Positions 1-7,302 of a stretch of 27,173 nucleotides of DNA are shown one piece after another. The stretch comes from Mesostigma viride (Eukaryota > Streptophyta > Mesostigmatophyceae > Mesostigmatales > Mesostigmataceae). Every line of letters begins with the position of its first letter. Positions within the stretch are counted from its first letter, which is position 1. Location of the stretch: positions 1-27,173 of the forward strand of contig RPFO01001050.1 in the NCBI GenBank assembly GCA_009746045.1, given 5' to 3'. The notes beneath the pieces are model-generated. The model saw only the letters and a list, made by a program, of their open reading frames with translations, ran no database searches and was not told the DNA's origin. The translations under genes and the position numbers were made by a program.

Positions 1-333
1 CTGAGCGAGCCGGCGACCGCGCCGGACGGCACTGTGTACCGCACCTTTCGCCACGCCGGCCGGCCGGGGCGCACGATCGGACTCGTCCCACTGAGGGACT
101 TCGCTCGCACTCCGCTCGCTGCGATCCTGTCCTCGCACGAGGCGCGTCGGGCCGGCCTTTCCAAGCGGCCAAATGCCAACGTGTTCCTGGAGTACGAGCG
201 GAGGACGGACGGGTCCACCTGGGTGCGCGCCGTGTGCATCAGCTCCATCCCGCCCAGCCGCGGCGTGCCCGCCGTATACCACGAGGACGGCGTGTCCCCG
301 GCCCGCGTCCTCGCCGACGCGCGCGCCGCGTGA
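1..333 (+). CDS. Unknown protein, C-terminal part (5' end outside window)
   Basis: The frame is open from the first base of the window and stops with TGA at 331-333, so about 110 residues of the C-terminus are seen and the start lies upstream. A GTG at 34 is only an internal codon. Third codon positions are almost all G or C, as in the clear genes of this window. The protein is rich in Arg and Ala, with a beta-like stretch near residues 70-90. I recognise no family or motif. An AATAAA follows 53 bases after the stop, in the same 3'-end arrangement as the next two genes, which supports a real transcribed gene. Confidence 0.6.
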   Translation: MSEPATAPDGTVYRTFRHAGRPGRTIGLVPLRDFARTPLAAILSSHEARRAGLSKRPNANVFLEYERRTDGSTWVRAVCISSIPPSRGVPAVYHEDGVSPARVLADARAA

Positions 334-386
334 GGTAGATAGCCAGGGTAGATAGGAGATACGTGCTTTAACCCCGCCTATTTATG

Positions 387-419
387 AATAAAAGATTGTA
401 TGAACCCTATTCAATGAGT
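387..419 (+). terminator. Polyadenylation module AATAAA-N19-CAATGAGT
   Basis: AATAAA at 387-392 is followed after exactly 19 bases by CAATGAGT (412-419). The same pair with the same spacing follows the genes ending at 2473 and 4681. It is the probable mRNA 3' end of the gene ending at 333. Confidence 0.7.
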
Positions 420-470
420 CCATCATGTTCCCACGGTAGCTAGATGCGCATAGCTAGGACCGCGGACCCG

Positions 471-487
471 CGAATTCGGCCAAGTCC
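471..487 (-). repeat. Diverged copy of the GGACTTAGCCGATTTCGGCC motif
   Basis: Read on the minus strand this is a variant of a 20-bp motif that also occurs at 895-914, 1319-1338, 2648-2663, 3640-3656, 7526-7545, 7952-7971 and 8397-8416. Here it follows the polyadenylation module of the first gene, preceded by a CTAGGACC-CGCGG stretch that also precedes the copy at 2648. The interval 420-680 otherwise shows no credible gene. Confidence 0.5.
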
Positions 488-680
488 CAAGCCCGCTATC
501 CGGGCGCGTCCGTGCGCGTTGACGCCACGTGCCTTATGCTTACATCCGTCACCGTCTAGGTCCGTCCCGGTCACTCGGTAGTACGCGCGCCTTTCATTGG
601 TGGATACTAGGAGTACGGCGCCAGAAGAGAGGTGCGGTTCACATCCGCCCCGTGGATCTCCCGCCGAACGGAGCGATCCG

Positions 681-1544
681 ATTGGAGGATACTCGGAGCG
701 CCGCGCCGATTCGGCCCGAAACGGGTGCATCCCTCCGTTCCACCCTCCCTTTTTGCCCTCTTCACCCCCTTTTTTGACCCCCGAAAACCCCCTTCCCGAC
801 CCCCGAAAAAGGCCTGTTCCGGTGTTCCGGCCCACCCCCCTGGGCCGGTATCATCTGAAAAAAAAAATTTTCTGGGGCCAAAATCCTTCGTTTTGGACTT
901 AGCCGATTTCGGCCTCCTCTCTCTCTCTTCCCTCTCTCTTCCCTCTCCCCTCTCTCTCCTCTCCCTTCCCGTCTTTACATATCCAGGGTATAGGGTTCTA
1001 TTTATTTATTTTTCCTATAAAATCAGTTTTATAAATGATACCAGCACGCCCCCTCCGGGAATAGGAACGGTATATATAGGCGGCTATTCGTCCTATTTAA
1101 CCGTGGGGCGTGAATAGGACACCGTCTTATATATCCTATTTCCGGGATGGCGTGCCGGTATCTTTTCTAAAACTGATTTTATAGGAAAAATAAATAAATA
1201 GAACCCTATACCCCTGGATATATAGGGACGGGAAGAGAGGGGAGAAGAGAGAGGGAGAGGAGAGAGAAAGGAGAGGGAGAGAGAAAGGAGAGGGAGGGAG
1301 AGAAAGGGGAAGAGGAGAGGCCGAAAACGGCTAAGTCCAAAACGAAGGATTTCGGTCCCAGAAATTTTTTTTTTTCAAATGATACCGGCCCAGGGGGGGG
1401 GAGCCGGAACACCGGAACAGGGCTTTTTTAGGGGTCGAGGAGGGGGTTTTCGGGGGTCAATAATAGGGGTGAAGAGTGCGGAAAGGGGAGGTGGAACGGA
1501 GGGGTGCACCCGTTTCTGGCGCGGCGCTTGGAGTATCCACCAAT
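681..1544. repeat. Palindromic (foldback) element, copy 1
   Basis: Two arms of roughly 430 bp are inverted repeats of each other around a centre near 1100-1110. From each end inward the arms read: ATTGG, 11 bases, AGCGCCGCGCC; a C-rich tract; a GGCCGGTATCAT segment with an A run; the GGACTTAGCCGATTTCGGCC motif; a long CT-rich tract; a TATTTATTTATT segment; and an AT-rich core. The arms differ at scattered bases and in the length of the pyrimidine tract. The whole element recurs in inverse orientation at 7321-8187. No transposase gene is inside. Frames across it are low-complexity and not credible genes. It resembles a MITE-like foldback element, but its mobility is inferred. Confidence 0.85.
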
Positions 1545-1596
1545 AGGATACGAGCGAGCGTCCGATCGGATCGGTTGGCGCGGCGCAGGCAGAGTG

Positions 1597-1661
1597 ATTG
1601 GCACACCGTGGATCGGAGGATCATCCTGGCCGTCCGTGGGAGCCCGTCGCCACTACATAAA
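1597..1661 (+). promoter_or_regulatory. Probable promoter of the spliced gene at 1759
   Basis: ATTGG (inverted CCAAT) lies at 1597-1601 and a TATA-like TACATAAA at 1654-1661, about 100 bases before the ATG at 1759. Spacing and order fit an RNA polymerase II-type promoter with a 5' leader of roughly 70 bases. This is a sequence reading only. Confidence 0.45.
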
Positions 1662-1758
1662 CGGGACACCCACTCTGTCCGGGCATCCCACGCAACGAGC
1701 TCTCACTCGAGACACGGCCTCGAAAGCCCTCTCCCCATCTCCCGAAATCTTCCCCCAA

Positions 1759-2473
1759 ATGGCCACTCCCAATTCCTCCCCGGTGTCCGGCGCGGTCGTC
1801 CAGGTAAGAATTGAGGGCGCGAGGACTCTCTCTCTGTCCGCCATTCTTCCCCGAGTCTGTTCGCGTGTCCGCTTGTCCTGTTTCTCTCGCTGACCTCGAT
1901 CGTGCATTCTTCCCTCGCGTGCTGTCCGCGCCCCCGCAGGCCGACACGGTTCCCCAGGCGCCCGGGGCGCCCCGAAAGCCGCGCGAGGGAGACGATTCTT
2001 ACCTGACTCACAAGCAGGCCGCCGCGGCCCGTCGCGACCCGATCCGGCCTCGCAAGCTGTTCAAGAAGCCCCACGCTCATTGCCGACGGTGCGGGCGCAG
2101 GACGACGCGCGTTGCGCTCATGAGGATGAAGCGGCATTTCCACGGGGGAGAGGAATGCGACATCCTCTGCAAGCGCTGCCGCGAACACGACGGGTTCTTC
2201 GAGTGGCGCATGGACTACGCGCGCGTCTGCGATTACCAGATCGCCGAAGAGGCCGGCGAGCAGGTCCTCAGGGACTTCGGCCACCCCTCCGCGGCCTGTG
2301 ACAAGAAGTGCAAGCTCATCCGCGAACGCTCCGAGGGGGACGTTATCGATCTCATGTTCGACGAGCACTTTGACCCGTTCGACGAGGACGACGACTGGAA
2401 TCCAGGCTGGAACCGCGATTCTGACGGTACCCTGGACGAGTCCGAGGACGATGACGACCTGTCGGATTTTTAG
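1759..2473 (+). CDS. Zinc-binding acidic-tailed protein, unknown function (spliced)
   Basis: Exon 1 is 1759-1803 and exon 2 is 1940-2473, giving about 192 residues. The ATG at 1759 is chosen because splicing at CAG|GTAAGA and CCCGCAG|G joins the two exons in frame. The unspliced frame upstream of 1940 is low-quality. Cys63-x2-Cys66 and Cys92-x2-Cys95, with extra Cys and His nearby (His79, His83, Cys88), make a plausible zinc ribbon. Cys112, Cys135 and Cys139 could form a second site. Residues 15-58 are basic, and the last 45 residues are very rich in Asp and Glu. The zinc-ribbon-plus-acidic-tail layout would suit a nucleic acid or transcription protein, but I recognise no family. Confidence 0.7.
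1804..1939 (+). other. Spliceosomal intron, 136 bases
   Basis: The donor CAG|GTAAGA at 1801-1809 is a near-consensus U2-type site. The acceptor CCCCCGCAG ends at 1939 after a pyrimidine-rich stretch. A branch-point-like CTGAC lies near 1890. Removal keeps the frame between a 15-codon first exon and the main exon. The phase is 0. Confidence 0.75.
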
Positions 2474-2563
2474 TGGGGACTTAGGGGTGGACAGCCCTAC
2501 CAAGCTCCTCCTATTGGAGGCTCGAAACGAGAGCCTCGTCATGTAATGCACTATTTAATTATG

Positions 2564-2596
2564 AATAAAGGAACCCTCTTGTCTTGCTCAACGAGT
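2564..2596 (+). terminator. Polyadenylation module AATAAA-N19-CAACGAGT
   Basis: AATAAA at 2564-2569 is followed after 19 bases by CAACGAGT at 2589-2596. This is the same spacing as after the first gene and the gene ending at 4681. Further downstream (2627-2663) the flank also resembles that of the first gene. Confidence 0.7.
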
Positions 2597-2647
2597 CATC
2601 CCACGCGCGCCCATCATGCACTAGGTAGGACCCGCGGCCTCGCGACC

Positions 2648-2663
2648 GAAATCGGCTAAGTCC
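2648..2663 (-). repeat. Copy of the GGACTTAGCCGATTTCGG motif bordering the satellite region
   Basis: This minus-oriented copy matches the motif inside the palindromic elements. With the plus-oriented copy at 3640-3656 it brackets the tandem repeats of 2706-3545 as an inverted pair. Confidence 0.55.
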
Positions 2664-2705
2664 TATAGACGTCCTCGGACCCGGCGATGACCCGCGCCGT
2701 CACGC

Positions 2706-3050
2706 GATGACCGACACGTGGCACCGTCGATGACCGACACGTGGCACCGTCGATGACCGACACGTGGCACCGTCGATGACCGACACGTGGCACCGTCGAT
2801 GACCGACACGTGGCACCGTCGATGACCGACGCGTGGCACCGTCGATGACCGACACGTGGCACCGTCGATGACCGACACGTGGCACCGTCGATGACCGACA
2901 CGTGGCACCGTCGATGACCGACGCGTGGCACCGTCGATGATCGACACGTGGCACCGTTGATGATCGACACGTGGCACCGTCGATGACCGACGCGTGGCAC
3001 CGTCGATGACCGACACGTGGCACCGTCGATGATCGACACGTGGCAGATGT
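2706..3050. repeat. 23-bp tandem repeat, 15 copies, each with a G-box
   Basis: The unit begins GATGACCGACACGTGGCACC and repeats without gaps every 23 bases from 2706. Twelve copies keep CACGTG. Copies 6, 10 and 13 have CGCGTG, and copies 11, 12 and 15 have GATC for GACC. There are no variable spacers, so it is not a CRISPR array. The open frames across it on the minus strand are just the repeat translated. Confidence 0.95.
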
Positions 3051-3078
3051 CTCGCGCGATGGCTGGGACACGTGTGGC

Positions 3079-3320
3079 GTAGTACAAACTAGTACAACGT
3101 GGGTTTCCGTACTTCAAACTTACGTAACTAGTCAGTTGGGTAGTACAAACTAGTACAACGTGGGTTTCCGTACTTCAAACTTACGTAATTAGTCAGTTGG
3201 GTAGTACAAACTAGTACAACGTGGGTTTCCGTACTTCAAACTTACGTCACTGGCCAGTTAGGTAATACAAACTAGTACAACGTGGGTTTCCGTACTTCAA
3301 ACTTACGTCGGCTAGTTTGG
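3079..3320. repeat. 61-bp tandem repeat, about four copies
   Basis: Units start at 3079, 3140, 3201 and 3262 (the last diverges at its end). Each contains TAGTACAAACTAGTACAACG and TTCCGTACTTCAAACTTACG, so GTAC occurs several times per unit. The sequence is less GC-rich than the flanks. No gene is credible here. Confidence 0.9.
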
Positions 3321-3545
3321 AGTACTTCGAAGTAGATCCGTAGCGTCTGAAGTAAAGTTCCCTGTACGTCAAGTTGATTCCCCGCGCCCCGCGCAGATCT
3401 GACGCGTTGCAGGGCGGTACGGCGTAGTACACCGTACTTTGAAGTAATTCCGTATCGTCTGAAGTACGATTCCATGTACGCCCCGTTAATTCCCCGCGCC
3501 CCGCGCAGTCTGGTCACGTTGTCGGACGGTACGACGTGGTACGCT
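3321..3545. repeat. About 112-bp degenerate repeat, two copies
   Basis: Two diverged copies begin near 3321 and 3433. They share GTACTT-GAAGTA at the start, a CGTCTGAAGTA segment, and TTCCCCGCGCCCCGCGCAG in the middle. They continue the GTAC-rich pattern of the preceding 61-bp repeats. Confidence 0.8.
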
Positions 3546-3639
3546 TAGTTCCCGTGCCCCGCCGTACCACGCCTGTAGTATCGACGCCCCACGACGCGTC
3601 GCACGCGCCCTAGGCCCTCAGACTGCTCGCCGAGGCCAA

Positions 3640-3656
3640 GGACTTAGGCGATTTCG
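3640..3656 (+). repeat. Copy of the GGACTTAGCCGATTTCGG motif (variant)
   Basis: It reads GGACTTAGGCGATTTCG, with one mismatch in the core. It closes the satellite region in inverted orientation to the copy at 2648-2663. Confidence 0.5.
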
Positions 3657-4138
3657 ACTCGAAAAAGGCCTAGAGACAAGAAAAGTGCGCGACGACAGGC
3701 GATATCACTGTACCAGGGCGCATGTATAGTACATTTCGTGCCATGTGGCGACGGCACAATAGACGAGATGCACGAAGCTCGCCAGTGCAGCAAATGGATA
3801 TATAACGAAAGCAATGGTCGCCTGGCACGGAGAAGGGGCACACGATTGGATATTTAAGGATATTTAACGATTTATTGACGCATGCGATCCGGGGCATCGC
3901 CCCAAACGCGTAGATACTAAATTTCGACATCGAAAAAGCGAGCAGAGTTCGGCATTGTTGTCTGTCAACCGATGCATTTCCAGGTCATCACGTCCATGCC
4001 AGCGGACAGGAGACGGTTAGGACGTAACGCCAGCGTCTGGAACGCGTTTATATTGCGTCGACGTCTTCCCACGCATTGCCATCGTCTCCCCTTTCCATTT
4101 TCGTCGACAAAACTCACGCAATATCCGACAACGACGCC
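3657..4138 (+). promoter_or_regulatory. AT-richer intergenic region with probable promoter of the 4139 gene
   Basis: No credible gene is seen. The stretch is clearly richer in A and T than the rest. It holds ATATATAA near 3799, a direct repeat GGATATTTAA at about 3848 and 3858, and a short perfect hairpin GGGGC-ATC-GCCCC near 3892. TTTATATT at 4047-4054 lies 85 bases before the ATG at 4139 and is the best TATA candidate. Confidence 0.4.
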
Positions 4139-4681
4139 ATGAATCCCAGGCCTACTAACGCAGGGGCCGAGGCGATGGCGATGGTTGAAAGCTTGCACGT
4201 CGCGTGCAGCCAGCTCGCGAATCGACTGCGTGATGCCAGGACGTCGCTGAGGCGCGTCTGTCGCGAGCATGGCGAATTCGAACAGCGCCTGAGCGATGTC
4301 GACAATGAATCCCCCGTTCACGCGATCCACGACGCGTGCCTCGGCCCCGTGACAGAGGATGGAGGACGCATCCTGCTGTTTCACATCACGTGGGACAGCG
4401 GCGAACAGGAGCTCGTCCAGGTGACCAGTCTGAACACAGGCTGCGACGATGCGGTCAAGGCGATGGCTGCCACATTTTCGTCTACTCGTAACCTGCCAGC
4501 AGGGGGGCACGTTCCCGTGACGCGAGAGGAAATGCTGGAGTTGTGGTCGATGCACTTGCGCCTGCACGGGGTGATGGAGGCCGTTTTCCCTCCTCCCATA
4601 ATTGGCCAGGGGACGATGCAGGGGATGTTGTTTGACCCCAGCACCCCCCTGGATTTTAATGCAATGTTTGCTGGCTGGTGA
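4139..4681 (+). CDS. Unknown protein, 180 residues
   Basis: I chose the ATG at 4139; the frame stays open upstream, but without another ATG near the TATA-like site. The sequence begins MNPRPTNAGAEAM. Residues 15-60 look helical and charged, the middle contains a beta-like segment (ILLFHITWDS), and the C-terminus is hydrophobic, ending in FAGW. No signal peptide, membrane span or known motif is seen. The gene is less GC-rich than its neighbours and has more mixed third positions, so it may have a different origin. Its 3' end carries the same AATAAA-N19-CAATGAGT module as the two genes to its left. I do not recognise the family. Confidence 0.6.
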   Translation: MNPRPTNAGAEAMAMVESLHVACSQLANRLRDARTSLRRVCREHGEFEQRLSDVDNESPVHAIHDACLGPVTEDGGRILLFHITWDSGEQELVQVTSLNTGCDDAVKAMAATFSSTRNLPAGGHVPVTREEMLELWSMHLRLHGVMEAVFPPPIIGQGTMQGMLFDPSTPLDFNAMFAGW

Positions 4682-4733
4682 CATAAGTGGCTACTTGATA
4701 GCCATGATAATGACCTACCATGGCAATTGAATT

Positions 4734-4766
4734 AATAAAGGCATGATGTTCTCCATGACAATGAGT
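4734..4766 (+). terminator. Polyadenylation module AATAAA-N19-CAATGAGT
   Basis: AATAAA at 4734-4739 and CAATGAGT at 4759-4766 are separated by exactly 19 bases. It ends the mRNA of the gene at 4139-4681. Confidence 0.7.
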
Positions 4767-5192
4767 TCTAGGAATTAGGGTAATTCATATTATTATTAAT
4801 GTCTGCCTGGCCATTCCCCAGGAAAACGGGGTCACTCTGCAAAAATTTTGACCGCGCGGAAGGACTCGCCGTCGAGGATGTCCCCTCCCGGGCGCTCTCA
4901 ACCGCTTCGCGACGTGACCCCGAGGGACCTTCCCGTACGCTTCCCGTACGCTTCCCGGTAGTTCGCGGTAGTTCCTACTAGTTGCTGGTTAGTTCCCAGG
5001 GAGGGGTGTGGATAGTTCCCAGGGTCTATGGATTTCCCAGGAAATCCCAGGATATCTAGGGATTCCCAGGGAGGCCAAGGAAGACAGGGACTCTCCAGGG
5101 ACCCAAGGGTACGCAACAGGGTCCAGGACATTCCAGATGTCCAGGGACCAGAGGACATACCAGGTGTCCGGGGACCCAGGGACAGTCCGGAT
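4767..5192. other. Non-coding, short-repeat-rich stretch
   Basis: An AT-rich island (TATTATTATTAAT near 4788) is followed by imperfect short repeats: CCCGTACGCTTC twice near 4935, GGTAGTTC variants, and many CCCAGG/CCAGGGA words from 4995 to 5190. Short open frames here are made of these repeats and lack the codon bias of real genes. Confidence 0.5.
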
Positions 5193-5276
5193 GTCCGCTG
5201 GACCGGAGGACATGTCAGACGTCCGCTGGACCGGAGGACATGTCAGACGTCCGCTGGACCGGAGGACATGTCAGAC
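5193..5276. repeat. 28-bp tandem repeat, three exact copies
   Basis: Units start at 5193, 5221 and 5249, each beginning GTCCGCTGGACCGGAGGACA. A degenerate fourth start is at 5277. Frames across it on either strand reflect the repeat only. Confidence 0.9.
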
Positions 5277-5359
5277 GTCCGCCGGACCCAGGGACAGTCC
5301 GGATGTACGCGGACGGGCGGGCGGATATCCAGGGAGTGGTCGTCGAGGACATGCGACCT

Positions 5360-5382
5360 GCCACGTGGCGCGAGTGGATTGG
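5360..5382 (+). promoter_or_regulatory. G-box/CCAAT module (GCCACGTGGC-N8-ATTGG), copy 1
   Basis: GCCACGTGGC at 5360-5369 is followed after 8 bases by ATTGG at 5378-5382. About 57 bases from here recur 160 bases downstream with few changes. Confidence 0.5.
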
Positions 5383-5519
5383 AGGGAAGTACGAGGAGGT
5401 CGTGGAACCACGGGGGTACGGGGGGATACGGGGAAGCACGGGGATGTACGGAGAGTATCCAGGGAGGCGTGGTGTCGTAACCGCAATTCGGACAATGTCA
5501 CTTGGCTTGTCATACACCC

Positions 5520-5542
5520 GCCACGTGGCGCATATGGATTGG
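5520..5542 (+). promoter_or_regulatory. G-box/CCAAT module upstream of the 5622 gene
   Basis: GCCACGTGGC at 5520-5529, 8 bases, then ATTGG at 5538-5542. It lies about 80 bases before the ATG at 5622, a natural place for an upstream promoter element. The same composite with the same 8-base gap is at 5360, 7100 and (one mismatch) 7303. Confidence 0.55.
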
Positions 5543-5621
5543 AGGGAAGTACATGGAGGTCGGGGAACCACGGGGAGTACGGGGAAAAATGTGTACGGGG
5601 GAAGTATCTCCGAACTCCCAC

Positions 5622-6173
5622 ATGACCGTCGCGTCGCCGTACCACAGGCGGGAGGGTGCCGCGCCCGACGCCCGACGAAAGCGAATGCTGCAGCTCGCCG
5701 CCGCGCAGGGGATCCCGCCGGCCGTGCAGCAGTCGTCCGGGTTCCTCCAGACCGCGTTCAACGGCGTGCTCAAGCTGCTGTTCCGGAAAGTGGGCTCGAA
5801 GATTATCCGCGAGGCGATCAAGCGGGAGCAGGGGCTCCAGGCTTTACTCCGATTCAACTCACCCCTTAAAGCTTTTAACATGGGCGGGCTGCAGAGCTAC
5901 CTGGGCACCAAAGGGGCGCGCGTGGCCAGGGCGGTGCGGATCGGCATCCGCGTCGTACGCATTGTCATGATGGTAGCCTACGTCATACCCAAGGGACTCG
6001 AGGAGTTCGACGTGATGGAGCTCGCGGCCGGGACCGCGGCCGACGGGTACGACCGCACGCACGACGCGATCGTCGGGATCGAGGGGGACGAGGACGAGGA
6101 GCTGGCGGCGCTCGCGGCGGCGGGCGCGGTCGAGGAGGAGCTGTCCGTCGACGACGAGATCGTCTATTTTTAG
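5622..6173 (+). CDS. Basic amphipathic-helix protein with acidic tail, 183 residues
   Basis: I start at the ATG at 5622 because codon bias begins there. An earlier in-frame start would read through the repeat region. The N-terminal 35 residues are basic. Residues 40-75 and 97-122 form likely cationic amphipathic helices, the second with a short hydrophobic core (IVMMVAYVI) that might touch a membrane. Residues 150-183 are strongly acidic and end in EIVYF. A virion-internal or membrane-active role is possible by shape alone. The next gene starts 64 bases downstream on the same strand and may be co-regulated. I recognise no family. Confidence 0.65.
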   Translation: MTVASPYHRREGAAPDARRKRMLQLAAAQGIPPAVQQSSGFLQTAFNGVLKLLFRKVGSKIIREAIKREQGLQALLRFNSPLKAFNMGGLQSYLGTKGARVARAVRIGIRVVRIVMMVAYVIPKGLEEFDVMELAAGTAADGYDRTHDAIVGIEGDEDEELAALAAAGAVEEELSVDDEIVYF

Positions 6174-6237
6174 CCGACGAGCCGGCGGCGGCGGCGAAAA
6201 GTTCTCAGGGAATCGTATCCGGATCCGGACCCGAACC

Positions 6238-6714
6238 ATGTCCGACGTGCGCGTGCTGACGATCCACTCCGACGCGGCCAACGTGACCGACGCGACCACG
6301 AGCGCGGCCAACGAGTGGGTCGTGACCGTGTCGGCCGACGAGTCCGCGCCTTTGCTCGGCCCGCGGTGGAAGATGCATCTGCTCTACGCGTGCGTGAAGG
6401 GCTTCGTGCCCGCGGGCACCAGCCGGGTCGTGGGGATCTACTCGGACGGGTTCCTCGGGGCGGCGGACGGGGGGATGACGCTGTTGGCGGCCGAGACGGC
6501 GCTCACGAACCTCGCGTCCGACGTCACCGTGGTCAACCAGCAGAATTACTTGCCCATCGCGAACCCGCGGCTGCTCAGGGACGGGGGCTCGTTCCGCGTG
6601 CGCGTGTGCCACCTGGACGCGGCCAGCCCGCTGACCGCGGGCGCGCGGCCCGTCGTGGGCGACTGGACGCTCGTGCTGCGGCTCGAGATGTTGGGCAGCA
6701 AGCCGCGGACGTGA
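6238..6714 (+). CDS. Beta-rich protein, possible jelly-roll structural protein, 158 residues
   Basis: The ATG at 6238 opens a frame with strong GC bias at third positions and stops at 6714. The protein alternates short hydrophobic strands with Gly/Ala/Asp turns over its whole length, for example KMHLLYACVKGFV at residues 41-53 and WTLVLRLEML near the C-terminus, as expected of an all-beta fold. There is no signal peptide or membrane span. A single jelly-roll minor capsid or fibre-type protein is my guess from the pattern. A structure prediction search would be needed to support it. It follows the 5622 gene closely and may share its promoter. Confidence 0.65.
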   Translation: MSDVRVLTIHSDAANVTDATTSAANEWVVTVSADESAPLLGPRWKMHLLYACVKGFVPAGTSRVVGIYSDGFLGAADGGMTLLAAETALTNLASDVTVVNQQNYLPIANPRLLRDGGSFRVRVCHLDAASPLTAGARPVVGDWTLVLRLEMLGSKPRT

Positions 6715-6782
6715 GCGCGCGCGGGCGCCGGCGGAGGCAGGGGGCGGAGGGCGGACTCGGCTTGAAACCGAGCTTACTCTGG

Positions 6783-7075
6783 CCGATTCCTCTGGGGAGA
6801 GGTGTGTGATGCCTGATTCCTCTGGACACGAGGTGCGTGATGGCTGATTCCTTTGGAAGGAAGAGATCACAGTGTAAATCCTCTCTGATGTGAGACGAAT
6901 CGGGCTGATTCCTCTGGACACGAGGTTGCTTCATCTGCAGAGGAAGACGTCGCCGGGCTGATTCCTCTGGACACGAGGTTGCTTCATCTGCAGAGGAAGT
7001 CGTCACAGGGTGATTCCTCTGGAGACGAGGTCCTGCAGAGGAAGACGTCGCCGGGCGATTCCTCTGGACGAAGGG
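6783..7075. repeat. Array of GATTCCTCTGG repeats with paired CAGAGG
   Basis: About seven copies of GATTCCTCTGG (one with CCTTTGG) occur at intervals of 29-60 bases. From about 6905 the unit is 50-55 bases and includes ACACGAGGTTGCTTCATCTG followed by CAGAGGAAG. CCTCTG and CAGAGG can pair, so each unit can form a small hairpin. The stretch has no credible gene. It follows the gene ending at 6714. Confidence 0.8.
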
Positions 7076-7099
7076 AGATTTAGCGCGGCCGGTGTGGAT

Positions 7100-7122
7100 G
7101 CCACGTGGCGAGGTTCTATTGG
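7100..7122 (+). promoter_or_regulatory. G-box/CCAAT module (GCCACGTGGC-N8-ATTGG)
   Basis: GCCACGTGGC 7100-7109 and ATTGG 7118-7122 are 8 bases apart. Eleven bases after ATTGG comes GGCGCGGCCGG, which resembles the GC-rich third block of the full module at 7303-7347. GCGCGGCCGGTGTGG occurs just upstream (about 7083) and again near 7136. No gene starts close by. The stretch to 7300 is G-rich, with many GGGG runs on the plus strand. Confidence 0.45.
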
Positions 7123-7302
7123 TTACGAAATTTGGCGCGGCCGGTGTGGAGCGTGGCCGTAGAGGAGTCGAAGGGACGCGGGGGAGGCCACGGGGAAGGC
7201 GGGGGGCACGGGGAGGGCGGGGGAGGCGGGGAAGGCGGAGGCGTAACCGAAATTCGGCGAATCCGATTGGACACGAGAATTGGCGCCGCTGACATAGAGA
7301 GT

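Noticed and set aside
2706-3050. CRISPR array
   Set aside because: Units are contiguous with no variable spacers, no cas genes are nearby, and the context is eukaryotic viral.
2656-3117. Minus-strand frames over the 23-bp array encoding repeated peptides
   Set aside because: A 23-bp unit without stop codons is open in all three phases on that strand, so the frames follow from the repeat and are not evidence of a gene.
4799-4981. Possible 60-codon plus-strand gene
   Set aside because: It has an ATG after an AT-rich stretch, but no codon bias, and its end is made of short repeats.
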